A DNA stretch of 64,000 nucleotides, taken from the NCBI GenBank assembly GCA_038277395.1, contig CM076191.1, positions 181,242,687-181,306,686 on the forward strand, written 5' to 3'. The notes beneath the pieces were generated by a model, which did no database searches, was not told the origin of the DNA, and saw only the letters and a program-made list of their open reading frames with translations. This DNA comes from Dryocosmus kuriphilus. Its lineage: Eukaryota; Arthropoda; Insecta; Hymenoptera; Cynipidae. The number at the start of each line of letters is the position of its first letter. Position 1 is the stretch's first letter. A program made the position numbers and the translations under genes. Positions 55,966-64,000 of the stretch are shown in pieces.

Positions 55966-57072
55966 TCATGTGTTTTTTCCCTTTTGAGCCCCCCCCCCCC
56001 CCCCCCCCCCCCCCCCGACACTTGTATTCGCCTTTTCGTTCCCTTCATTCACTACCTTTTTCTTACCCACTCTCAGCTCTTCTACTTCATCGTCCCAGCT
56101 CCATATCTCTCCATTTACCCATATCCTATCTCTTCCAATCCTTACCCTATTCCCTTTACTCCTCTCAGTCCATGCCTTTTGCCCTATTAGCCATTTTTTC
56201 TCCTTTCCCGCCACGTCAGATCTTCTTCGATTCTTTTAGTCCTTCCTTTCAATAATTTCCTCTTCTCCATAACCTCATACTTATCCTCCCCGCTCTCTAA
56301 GTTCACCAAAAACATGCATTCTTTGCCCTCTTTCTTCCCTCCTAGTTTCTTGTCCCTTTCATCCTGACTTGCATGTCAATGTCTCTCATCAGCTTTCCAA
56401 ACTCTTCCTCTCCCTTTTCACTGTCCACTTTCATACACTTCACTATTATATTCTTTTTCCTCTTCGCTCTCTCTTCCCCTTCCATTCTTCTTTTAACCTC
56501 AATCAGTCTCAAGCGCCACCTTTCATTTTGCTCATACTTAACCACCTCACACTCTTTCGCTTCTTCCAAACTTCCTTTTTCTCTCACTTTAGGCTCGTTC
56601 TTTAGTTCTAGTTTGCTCACTCTCTCTTCTAGCAATTTCATATCCCTTTTCCTATCCTCCTCGTTCTCTCTCTGCCTACTCTCTATACTTTCCAATTTAT
56701 TCCAAACCTTCTCTTTCTTTCCTTTCCATAATTTATCCCATTCTTCCCACTTTTGTCTCACTTTTCTTACCTCTTCCTTTACCTCCTCCCCTTGCCTGTT
56801 CATATCAGTCTTCCGCAAGTCTCCTCTCGAAATCCCTTTATAAGGTCTTCTAGTTTCTGTAACATATTCCCTTCGAGCCTATCTCTATCTCTCTCCGGCA
56901 TTCTCTCACGCCTATGTCCCCTTACCGTTGCTACGGGATCCACAGGCGTAGCAAACGAATCCTCGTTACTTCCCTCTCCGCTGGCCTCGTCAGCCAAGCT
57001 ACCTTCTCTCTCGCTTTTTGCTTCACTCTGTCTTCTTCTAGAAGCGCGCTGTAGACTCCGTATAAGCGACAT
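55966..57072 (-). pseudogene. ORF1 protein, non-LTR copy 4
   Basis: Three minus-strand pieces: MSLIRSLQRASRRRQSEAKS (56800-57072, Ser/Arg/Glu-rich start); 56342-56818, strongly helical and charged with a coiled-coil look (VRKVRQKWEEWDKLWKGKKE) followed by RRM-like KRKKNIIVKC and FGKLMRDIDMQVRM; and 55966-56214 with EKKWLIGQKAW and GRDRIWVN, ending in a poly-Gly run from a 28-base homopolymer. The Met at 57072 is a plausible true start, being the first ATG after the UTR in the conserved frame. Two frameshifts separate the pieces. Confidence 0.85.
55989..56016. repeat. 28-base poly-C in ORF1 of non-LTR copy 4
   Basis: Uninterrupted C on the plus strand, poly-Gly codons in ORF1. The length is likely unstable and could be an assembly artefact. 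Confidence 0.9.
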
Positions 57073-57537
57073 GCTACTCTACCCTGTTAACTGGTCGTTA
57101 GCCTCAACTCCCCCTTCCCTGTCTCCGCCCTTCACCACCTGTCACTTTCCATCCACTCCAAAACTTTAAGTTCTTTATCCACGACTCTTACACTCACAAC
57201 TCTCTTACCTGATTTCTTTTACAATGTGCAACCACTTTACTCCCTCTCCCCACACTCCCCTCGAACTCCACCACACTGCCACAAAACTCTGCGTTCCACC
57301 GAAGCGAACCTAACCTCAAATTCAACCCTCGTCAATTTCTTTATTTTTTCTTTAAGTTCGCTCCTTCTACCGCTCCCTTCATTCATACTTGCACTTTTAC
57401 CCCAGCCCCCTTACTCACCTCCCTATCATCGTACTCACTCAAATTTTCACTACTCCCCAGCCAAAAAATGATCGCACTCGAAAAATACCGTGTAATCTCT
57501 ATCAGCATGGAAATCGGAAGCCCAATTACACACATTC

Positions 57538-58042
57538 ATAATTTAAAAAGAAAAGAAAAAATTTCTTTTAAATTTCCAAATTTTTCAAATTTTTCTCATT
57601 TTTCACGGGTTATAGCTATATATGTACGTATTATATGATGCTAACCTAAAATTTCAGTCATGACGTTTTTATCGGACAAGCCTCATGGCTCTAACAAAAT
57701 TTTCTTTATTTTTTAACTTAAACACCTTTTTCTTTAACAAAATGAACACTAACGTAAGTAATAATAATTTCCTTTAAATAATAATATAATAATACAAACT
57801 TTTTTGCATTCTACAAAACATTAAATTGAATAATCTTTTGCACAGGTTAGGTTTCACAGAATAAAGCCTGTTCTCTACAAAATATATGGAATGTTCCATT
57901 GATTTTGATTATTATACTACTGCTTTTAAAATGTTATAAAAATGTCATGAATATGATTCAAATTTGAATCGAAACATGTTGACAATGAATTTTTGAAAAT
58001 AAACAGAAAAACCCCAACAAAGGCCGCAACACTCTCAATTAT
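57538..58042 (+). repeat. 3' noncoding end of the right Penelope-like copy
   Basis: Continues the copy interrupted at 52461 and is the inverted counterpart of about 49020-49550. The uninterrupted left copy reads through this point (attacacacattcataattt in complement), proving the non-LTR landed here later. Confidence 0.9.
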
Positions 58043-58613
58043 AAATACTATATTATTAGGCTTCATATTTTTTGAATAGTTTAAAAGTATTTAATTCGCT
58101 TTCAGTTTCACTGAATTCTTTCTTCGGCTTCATTGCACTGCAAATATACTAAAAACGTCTATAGAGTTTTACATGCTTAAAAAATGTTAATTAGAATTTT
58201 CAGTCTAAGCAGAGGTAGATTACAGAAACTAGATAATTCTCCACTCAGAAAGACACATAACACACAGATTTATAGGCCGTGCAAAGCGTAGGAGTTACTG
58301 AAGATTAAAAATAAAATCACTACACCCGGATGACTTCTGAACATGTCAGACGTGTATATAGACAAATTAAAATTCCCAATTTTACGGGAGATATTTAAGA
58401 GAAAAAGAATTCATAGGAAAGTAAAATTCAATAATCGAATACATTAATAAATTAGACAAGTGTGCATTTAAAAAATAAACTTCTTTATATTGTCAAATTG
58501 AATACTTCGAATATCATGTATCTAACAATTAAATATACACATATATCAGTAATTGCATTTATCTTCATGTCGAAATACTAGTGCTGAACTCGAGCCGAGA
58601 AAATTGTCTACTT
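58043..58613. other. AT-rich spacer, nothing recognised
   Basis: Sequence between the Penelope-like pair and the minisatellite. No gene features. Confidence 0.5.
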
Positions 58614-61030
58614 ATTTTGAATTTTTTTTTAGAAGTCAAATATTTTTTAAATAATGCGTAATGGATAAAAATTTTAATTTAAAAGATGACACTAAAACGT
58701 TTTATCTCATTAGTAGAAATCATTTCAGACCTTTTGAAATATTTGTGAAATATTTTAACTTTGTGACATCATTTCAAATTATTTAATCCTTGCAAAAACT
58801 TTTAAAGTCTTTTAATATACTTTGAAAATTTTGAGATCTTTGAAATATTTGTGAGATATTATTATAATATAATATAACTCTTTATAAAATGTCTGGAAAT
58901 AAATTGAAACTTTTCCAATCTCCTTGTGATATTTTTGAAATCGTGAAAACTTTTTAAATCTTTGAAATCTTTGAAATATTTATGAAAACTTTGAAATCTT
59001 TTGAAATATTTGAGATCTTCGAAATATTTTTAAAATCGTTCAAAATCTGTAAAATGTTTGTCAAATCTTCTAAGATGTTTTGAAATATTTATGAAATATT
59101 TGAAATCTTTGTGAAACTATTGAAATATCTTGAAATCTGATTACGAATACGATAGTGAAAATTGGCACAAGTTCGATTTTGATGGCGAAAACTATGAAAA
59201 AACCAAAAAAATCATGGTTTTTTGAATTTACCTCAGCCATTATGCAAAATTTTGAGAAAAGGATAAAATTCTTTTGAGATCTTTGGAAATCGAAAAAATG
59301 TATTGTAATTAATAATAAAACTTATTTATCAAAGTTCTTTAAAAAAGAAAATTTTCAGATCCCTAGATATCTTTGAAATCACTAGAAACCTTTGAAATCC
59401 TTGGTTATTCAATAAAATCCTTTAAGTCTTGTGAAATTCCTTGAAATAATTAAAAAAGAAAATGTTTCAAAAGACGCCAAAAAATTCTTTTTCTTAAAAA
59501 GAAATTTATTGAATTAGTTTGACTTGATTTAAATATGTTTCCGAGATTTCTAATGATTTCCAAGATTTCTAGGGAATTGTTTTTTTTTTAGAGAAATTTA
59601 TTGAATAAGTTTCATTTCTTTTATATTCAAATGATTTCTACTAATTTCAATACATTTTGACGATTTCCAATGATCTTAACAGAATTTTAATGGATTTTAA
59701 CGAATTTCTAGAAAACTTTAGTGAATAAATTAAATTTTATTTCAAAGGCTTTCTACAGATTTCAATGATTTCAAGAGATATAAAGGAATTAAAAAAATTC
59801 CAATCGATTTTAAAGATTTTTTGTTATTTTAAAATATTCCAAAGAATTTCAAGAGACTAAAAAAATTTCAAGGGATTTTAAAGAATTTTTTAGTATTTCC
59901 AAATGTTTCAAGGGATTTTGAATTATTTCAATTATTTTCCCAATATATAAAGAATTTTATAGAATCTCCAAGGACTTCAAAGGTTTCTTGAGATTTGAAA
60001 CAGTTTTTTTAAACAAATTTAGTGATTAAGTTTAATTTAATTTATATTCATAGGAATTTCAAGTGATTTCTACTTATTTCAATAAATTTTTACGATTTCC
60101 AAAGATTTTAAGGAACTTTAAGGGATTTCAAAGAATTTCAAGAAGCTTATCAATTTTCAAGGGATTTTAATGAATTTTGTAGTATTTTCAAAGATTTCAA
60201 AGGATTGTAAGGTATTTGAAGGAATTTAGCAAAATTAAAAATATTTTATTGAATTTCTAAGGATTTCAAAGAGTTCTAGGATCTCAACTTTTTTTTTTTA
60301 GACATTTAATGAATAGTTTTAGAAGTCTAATATTTTTAAAATACTAAGTAATGGATAAAAATTTAAATTCAGAAGTTGACGTTCCAAACGGTATATCTCA
60401 TTAGTAGAAATCATTTAAAACCTTTTGAAATATTTGTGAAATATTTTTAACCTTTGTGAAATATTTTAACCTTGTGATATCATTTCAAATGATTTAAATA
60501 CTTGTCAAAACTGTTAAACTCTTTAGATATCCTATGAAAATTTTGAGATCTTTGTGAAATATTTATGAAATCTTTGAAATCATTAGGAAACTTGAAATCT
60601 CTTGTAATATTTGAGATGTTTGAAATATTTGTGAAATCTTTTAAAATTTTAAAAATATTTGTCAAATGTTTTGAAATATTTGAAATCTTTGAAACTTTTG
60701 TAAAATATTTTGAAATATTTGAACTCTTTGTGAAATCTCTTGAAATAAATTGAAAATGCGATCTCCTTGTGATATATTTTGAAATATTTTAAATCGTTGA
60801 AATCTTTGTGAAAATTTTTTAAATCTTTGAAATCTTTGAAATATTTACGACAGCTTTGAAATCTCTTGAAATATTTGAGATCTTTGATATCTTTGTGAAA
60901 TCGTTTAAAATCTCTGAAATGTTTGTCAAATCTTCTAAGCTGTTTTGAAATATTTGAAATCCTTGAAATTTTTGCAAAAATGTTTGAAATATTTGTAAAT
61001 CTTTGTGAAATCTTTTGAAATAAATTGAAA
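58614..61030. repeat. GAAATCTTTGAAATATTT minisatellite block
   Basis: Short units of 11-13 bases (tgaaatctt, tgaaatatt, tgtgaaatctttt) dominate 58700-59130 and 60400-61020. In between, 59500-60290 uses a related theme (aatttcaagggattttaa). The two outer parts also share a longer direct repeat including tctcattagtagaaatcatt (near 58705 and 60392), so the block probably grew by segmental duplication. Minus-strand frames up to 156 codons are repeat translations. Confidence 0.85.
59137..59270 (-). repeat. Diverged copy of the 323-bp repeat end
   Basis: tgattacgaatacgatagtg then aaaattggcacaagttcgat and tttgaatttacctcagccat parallel the outer arm of the 34911-39948 element (tgattacgaaaatcatagtg; gtttatctcagtaaatacgc). 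Inserted in, or captured by, the minisatellite block. Confidence 0.6.
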
Positions 61031-61104
61031 ACGAATATTCTGGTGAAAAAGGGACGAGCCAATTCGATAATTTTGACAATTGAACGAGACTTTTTCTTTT
61101 TTAG

Positions 61105-61238
61105 TAAGTTTCTCGTCAAAAATCGATTGAATGCAACACTACGAAATACAATAATTTTTGCGATTTATGTGAAATTCTGGGACTGGCTACTTTTTGAAAA
61201 AAGGAGAGGTGGAAAAGTTGGCTGGTCCAAATCTAATA
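61105..61238 (+). other. Candidate internal coding exon
   Basis: The acceptor ctttttcttttttag ends at 61104 and the donor gtaagtatg begins at 61239. Between them one frame is open for 44 residues: KFLVKNRLNATLRNTIIFAI then YVKFWDWLLFEKRRGGKVGW and SKSN. The segment lacks the repeat structure of the neighbouring minisatellite. No domain recognised; the aromatic-rich middle could be membrane-associated. Chance splice-like signals in AT-rich DNA are common, so this is weak. Confidence 0.2.
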
Positions 61239-61509
61239 GTAAGTATGAGAAAAATTCGCATTGGGCCCATCGCGACCTTTGAACTCCGATCCAAGGTGTT
61301 TTCGTTCTTGGTTCACGATCGCTGATGTTTAATGGGATTACGCTATTCTAATTGTGAATTCTATGTCAGTGGGTCGCTTAAGGGTTGCGTGATTTGTCAA
61401 AGAACATAATGGCGTGAAAAGACTCAGACCTCGGACTGACTTTATAGACTTCATAAATAGTTGAAAAAATCGTATAAATAAGAGTTACGACCAATAGTAA
61501 AAAATACTT

Positions 61510-62350
61510 TGATCCTCTCTGGAAAAGGACCCCGCACCAAATGTACAGTAAATGGCCTTATGTCAAAAAATTTGTAATATAATTTTTTTTGTATTTTTGA
61601 ACCTGCAAACTAAAAATTCGAAACAAAAAGTCAGAAAAATGGACAGTTTTTAGACAAACACTTGTCAAAGTTTCAATTTTTACATGTATTTTAATGGAAA
61701 AAATACTGATTTTAGTGAAATGTTTTTTTTTTCACAAAACAAGTTTTCTATTTTGACGATCATACTTACCGAAACAAAAAAGGTTCATACCCAGAAACTA
61801 AAAAGATTAACGATTTTTTGGGTATACAGCATGTTTTTGGGGGTGTTTTCATACCTTAAACATCCAAGTATGGAAATCATAATTTCTTAGTAAGGGAGCC
61901 TCCATTAAATACGTAAAGGATTGGGGGGGGGGGGGGGGGGGGGGGTCAACCGAATCTTGCGACCATGTTAAAGTTACATGCATTTACTATAGAAAAAACC
62001 CTTACGTGGGGGGGGGGGGGGGGGGGTCTCAAATTCCAAAAATTAACCCTACGTAATTAATGGACGCTCCCTAACTAAAATCACTAAGAGATTTTTATTC
62101 AACTGCTACGGTATGAGACCACTTTCAAATAAGTACAGAAAGCGTGCCTAGCAAGGATATGTCTTTGAACTAAGTTTAGGGGATGTTTCAACATCCCTTA
62201 AACATTGAAGCCAGGAAAGTGGCGTTCCACAGTGATCAAAAACACAGGAGATATCCTGATTAAAACATCAGGGTGGGAATAAGTACAATATACGTTTACT
62301 TACTATGATATATTTCTGAATTTATTTCAAGGGTTGTTTTCTGATTAATC
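61510..62350. mobile_element. Partial relative of foldback L
   Basis: aaaggaccccgcaccaaatg, tttacatgtattttaatgg, gggtatacagcatgtttttg and ggggatgtttcaacatccct correspond in order to 43330-43400 and 46640-46900 of the 42.9-kb foldback. It lacks the non-LTR insertion, so it is an empty-site paralogue (cctgcaaactaaaaattcg). It is interrupted by the MITE at 61893-62072. Confidence 0.75.
61893..62072. mobile_element. MITE with two long G tracts (180 bp)
   Basis: Ends agggagcctccattaaatac and, in complement, agggagcgtccattaattac. Inside are runs of 23 G (61923-61945) and 19 G (62008-62026), both on the plus strand, each preceded by acgta. G runs of this length could form quadruplexes. A similar terminus is, as far as I know, widespread in animal genomes. 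Target duplication unclear. Confidence 0.8.
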
Positions 62351-62554
62351 TATGAGGATAGAAAATCTTATTAAAGTGAGTAGGGACAGTGTAGACGACA
62401 TACATTTCACAATAGTACAATCAAAATATCTCTCGTGACTGCTTCTCAGGGACTGTACTTAAACTACGTGACAGCTTTTCATATTTGAACGATGTAAAAC
62501 AATTAATTAACATTCCCATCGCTTATCATCTGTTGTAAAAATAAAAATATAAGG
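62351..62554. other. Spacer, nothing recognised
   Basis: Short AT-rich stretch before the last non-LTR element. Confidence 0.4.
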
Positions 62555-62669
62555 GTGAGTGAGTGGAAGTTTGGTTTGGTCGTGGAGGGGTTAGGAAATA
62601 GAAGACAAAAATTGAGAATAGTCGCATTATATAACAGTGCAGGAATTTCAGAGATGGGGGGAGAATTGT

Positions 62670-62884
62670 GAAAAATTATAGAACATATAGGGGTAGAAGA
62701 GAATGTAATAGTAATAGGGGACTGGAATGCGAGGATAGGAGGGCTTCAAAGCAGTAATGAGATCGCTGAGGAGGAGTATGAGGATAGAAAATCGACAGAT
62801 AAAATTGTGAACGCGGAAGGAAAAAAAATGGTTGAGCTATGTGAAGATCTAGAATTGATAGTTTTGAATGGGAGAACGAAATAG
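62670..62884 (+). pseudogene. APE endonuclease fragment, non-LTR copy 5
   Basis: Frame reading KIIEHIGVEENVIVIGDWNA then RIGGLQSSNEIAEEEYEDRK and NAEGKKMVELCEDLELIVLN. GDWNARIG and the NxxGxxLxxLCxxxxLxxLNG pattern are hallmarks of the APE-type endonuclease that nicks the target. A TGA near 62669 precedes it and a TAG at 62882-62884 ends it. Only the central part of the domain survives in frame. Confidence 0.8.
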
Positions 62885-63041
62885 AAGAGGGAAAACAAGT
62901 TAAAAAGAAGGAAAGAGGGCAAAAAGGGGGAGATGTTCTTTAAATGCAATGAGGATAGAGAAGAGGAATATAAAGAGGGAGTGAGGAAAAAAATGGAGTG
63001 GAAGGAATGATAATGATTAAGTAGATGAGAGATGGGGGAAG

Positions 63042-63425
63042 TTGATTATTAAAATAAAAGAAGTCGCGAGAGAATTGGGGATGGTAAAAAAGAGGAGTAG
63101 AGGTGAAGAAGATAAAGGAAAACCGGGGAAAGAAGTCAAGGAACAGAGGAAAAAGGTGTGGGAGGCATTGAAAGATTACTTAAAAACTAAAGGAGAAAGA
63201 GAAAAAGGAGTACTAAGGGAACGGAGGAAGAGGCTAAGAGCGCTAGGAATTAAGGAAAAGAGAGAGATAGAGGAAGCAAAATGGAGGGACGTGGAGTTCA
63301 GCAGAAGTGGCAGGCAATTTTGGCAAGCGATAGGTAAGTTTAGACCGAGAAGGAAGCAGAAGGGAAAGGGGATAACAAAAAAGCAGTGGATGGAGCACTT
63401 TCAGAAATTACTAGTAGCGCAGTGA
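63042..63425 (+). pseudogene. Linker between endonuclease and reverse transcriptase, non-LTR copy 5
   Basis: 127 residues, very basic and helical (ARELGMVKKRSRGEEDKGKP, RKRLRALGIKEKREIEEAKW), ending SRSGRQFWQAIGKFRPRRKQ and KQWMEHFQKLL. The FWQAI...WMEHFQKLL pattern is usual just before the reverse transcriptase in such elements. The frame ends at 63425 and resumes, shifted, upstream of 63500. Confidence 0.75.
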
Positions 63426-63499
63426 CGAAGGGAGATGGAAGAAAGAGTAGGTGTAGAGGATGGGAAAGGGAAGAAGAGCAGAGAGAAAATGCGGAAGAA

Positions 63500-64000
63500 A
63501 TGGAAAAACTAAATGCAGAAATAGGTCAGAAGGAGGTTAGGGAGGCGCTAAAGGAATTGAAAAACAACAAAGCCGCTGGAGAAGATGAGATAACAGCGGA
63601 ATTCCTGATAAATCTGCCACAGGAATGGATAACGAAACTGAGTGAGATAATCAACCTAATGTGGATAGAGGGGGAAATAGCGAGGGGGTGGGAGGAGGCT
63701 AGAATATATCCTATTTATAAATCAGGGGACGAGGAATCAACAACGAATTATAGAGGAGTGGCTTTACTAGACGTGGGGTACAAACTGATAACAAACATAA
63801 TGGGAAAAAGATTAAGGGAGTGGATAGAGAAGAAAGGAGTAATAAAGGAGAGTCAAGCAGGATTTAGAGAAGGAAAAGCCACAAGGGATCATATCTTCGT
63901 ATTGAACAGCCTGGCGGGTAATAAATTAAAAAGGAAAGGGGGAAAACTTTATGTTGCATTCATACATTTCAAAAAAGCATTCAATTTGATAGACAGGGAC
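63500..64000 (+). pseudogene. Reverse transcriptase N-terminal half, non-LTR copy 5, motif A Asp replaced
   Basis: Open for 167 codons from ATG at 63500 to the last base of the window, with no stop. Blocks in order: KNNKAAGEDEITAEFL, ARIYPIYKSGDEESTTNYRG, ESQAGFREGKATRDHIFVLN and motif A as LYVAFIHFKKAFNLIDRD. The family has FVDFKKAFD here; the first catalytic Asp is His, and the second Asp of the motif is Asn. Without the catalytic Asp the polymerase should be dead. Motifs B and C lie beyond the window. Confidence 0.88.

Larger units (their letters stand above)
52462..57524 (-). mobile_element. Non-LTR retrotransposon copy 4, full length (5.06 kb)
   Basis: Perfect 13-bp duplication attacacacattc (52449-52461 and 57525-57537). 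Contains a 5' UTR of about 450 bp (57073-57524), ORF1 (55966-57072), ORF2 with endonuclease and reverse transcriptase (52722-55965) and a 3' UTR. It is the only end-to-end copy here and the reference for copy 1. Relative to copies 2 and 3 the protein is clearly diverged, so it is a separate subfamily sharing the 3' UTR phrases. Scattered frameshifts and one stop suggest it no longer moves. Confidence 0.95.
49017..58042. mobile_element. Head-to-head pair of Penelope-like elements
   Basis: Two Penelope-like copies joined near 51590 point outward: the left on the minus strand (3' end near 49020), the right on the plus strand (3' end near 58042, interrupted by the non-LTR at 52462-57524). About 530 bp at each outer end are inverted copies of each other (ccaacaaaggccg; tttgaatcgaaacatgttga; gtcatgacgtttttatcgga). 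A 12-bp direct repeat aaatactatatt flanks the whole pair (49005-49016 and 58043-58054), so it may have inserted as one unit. Penelope elements are known for such inverted or tandem partial copies. Confidence 0.88.
62555..64000 (+). mobile_element. Non-LTR retrotransposon copy 5, different family, continues beyond window
   Basis: 5'-truncated copy beginning in the endonuclease near 62555 and still in the reverse transcriptase at the window end. Purine-rich coding strand like copies 1-4, but the endonuclease (IGDWNARIG) and reverse transcriptase (YKSGDEESTTNYRGVALLDV) differ from theirs, so it is another family. Stops break the endonuclease and a frameshift near 63425 breaks the linker. Confidence 0.9.

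Noticed and set aside
60649..61119. 156-codon minus-strand frame rich in Phe, Lys and Ile
   Set aside because: Reads the GAAATCTTT minisatellite; repetitive composition with no domain.

Overview
This window looks like eukaryotic, very probably insect, intergenic DNA. A hymenopteran is my best guess from the style of the retroelements, but I could not test it. The base composition is strongly AT-rich. There is no operon-like gene order, no ribosomal or transfer RNA gene that I can see, and no complete host gene. Almost everything recognisable is a mobile element, most of them broken.

Layout. 1-1876: internally deleted APE-type non-LTR retrotransposon (+). 2487-3626: mariner (-). 4571-5053: long inverted-repeat element followed by a 28-bp hairpin. 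6885-8325: hAT element with 8-bp target duplication and a transposase C-terminus. 8843-9029: MITE. 10165-11324: second mariner (+). 12957-15464: 2.5-kb composite foldback with two smaller elements inside. 15633-18869: hAT-like foldback carrying a 5'-truncated non-LTR copy (16323-18395, 12-bp target duplication). 19325-20360: inverted-repeat element. 20384-22905 and 22922-25319: two hAT-like non-autonomous elements inserted side by side, the second a nearly perfect palindrome. 26533-27872 and 28791-29066: two MITEs sharing a CCCTRGTAAAAAT terminus. 28225-28364 (-): the best candidate for a host exon. 30235-33840: about 22 units of a 164-bp satellite. 34911-39948: foldback built from a 323-bp tandem repeat. 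40893-41203: array of GC-rich GNA-triloop hairpins. 42028-42553: hAT MITE. 42921-48961: foldback carrying a second 5'-truncated non-LTR (43413-46563). 49017-58042: two Penelope-like elements head to head, with a full-length non-LTR (52462-57524, 13-bp target duplication) inserted in one. 58614-61030: GAAATCTTT-type minisatellite. 61510-62350: relative of the 42.9-kb foldback with a G-tract MITE inside. 62555-64000: another non-LTR family, running off the window.

The elements do not work together as a pathway. They form layers, and nested insertions give a relative order: old inverted-repeat DNA elements, then non-LTR insertions into them, with paralogous empty sites inside the window confirming three insertions. 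Protein-coding remnants are mariner and hAT transposases, APE endonuclease plus reverse transcriptase polyproteins, and Penelope reverse transcriptase plus GIY-YIG nuclease. Each copy has at least one frameshift, stop, deletion or catalytic substitution, so none looks autonomous.

The least explained structures are the GNA-triloop hairpin array, the recurring design of foldback or hAT-like ends enclosing amplified tandem repeats, and two short candidate exons with good splice signals.
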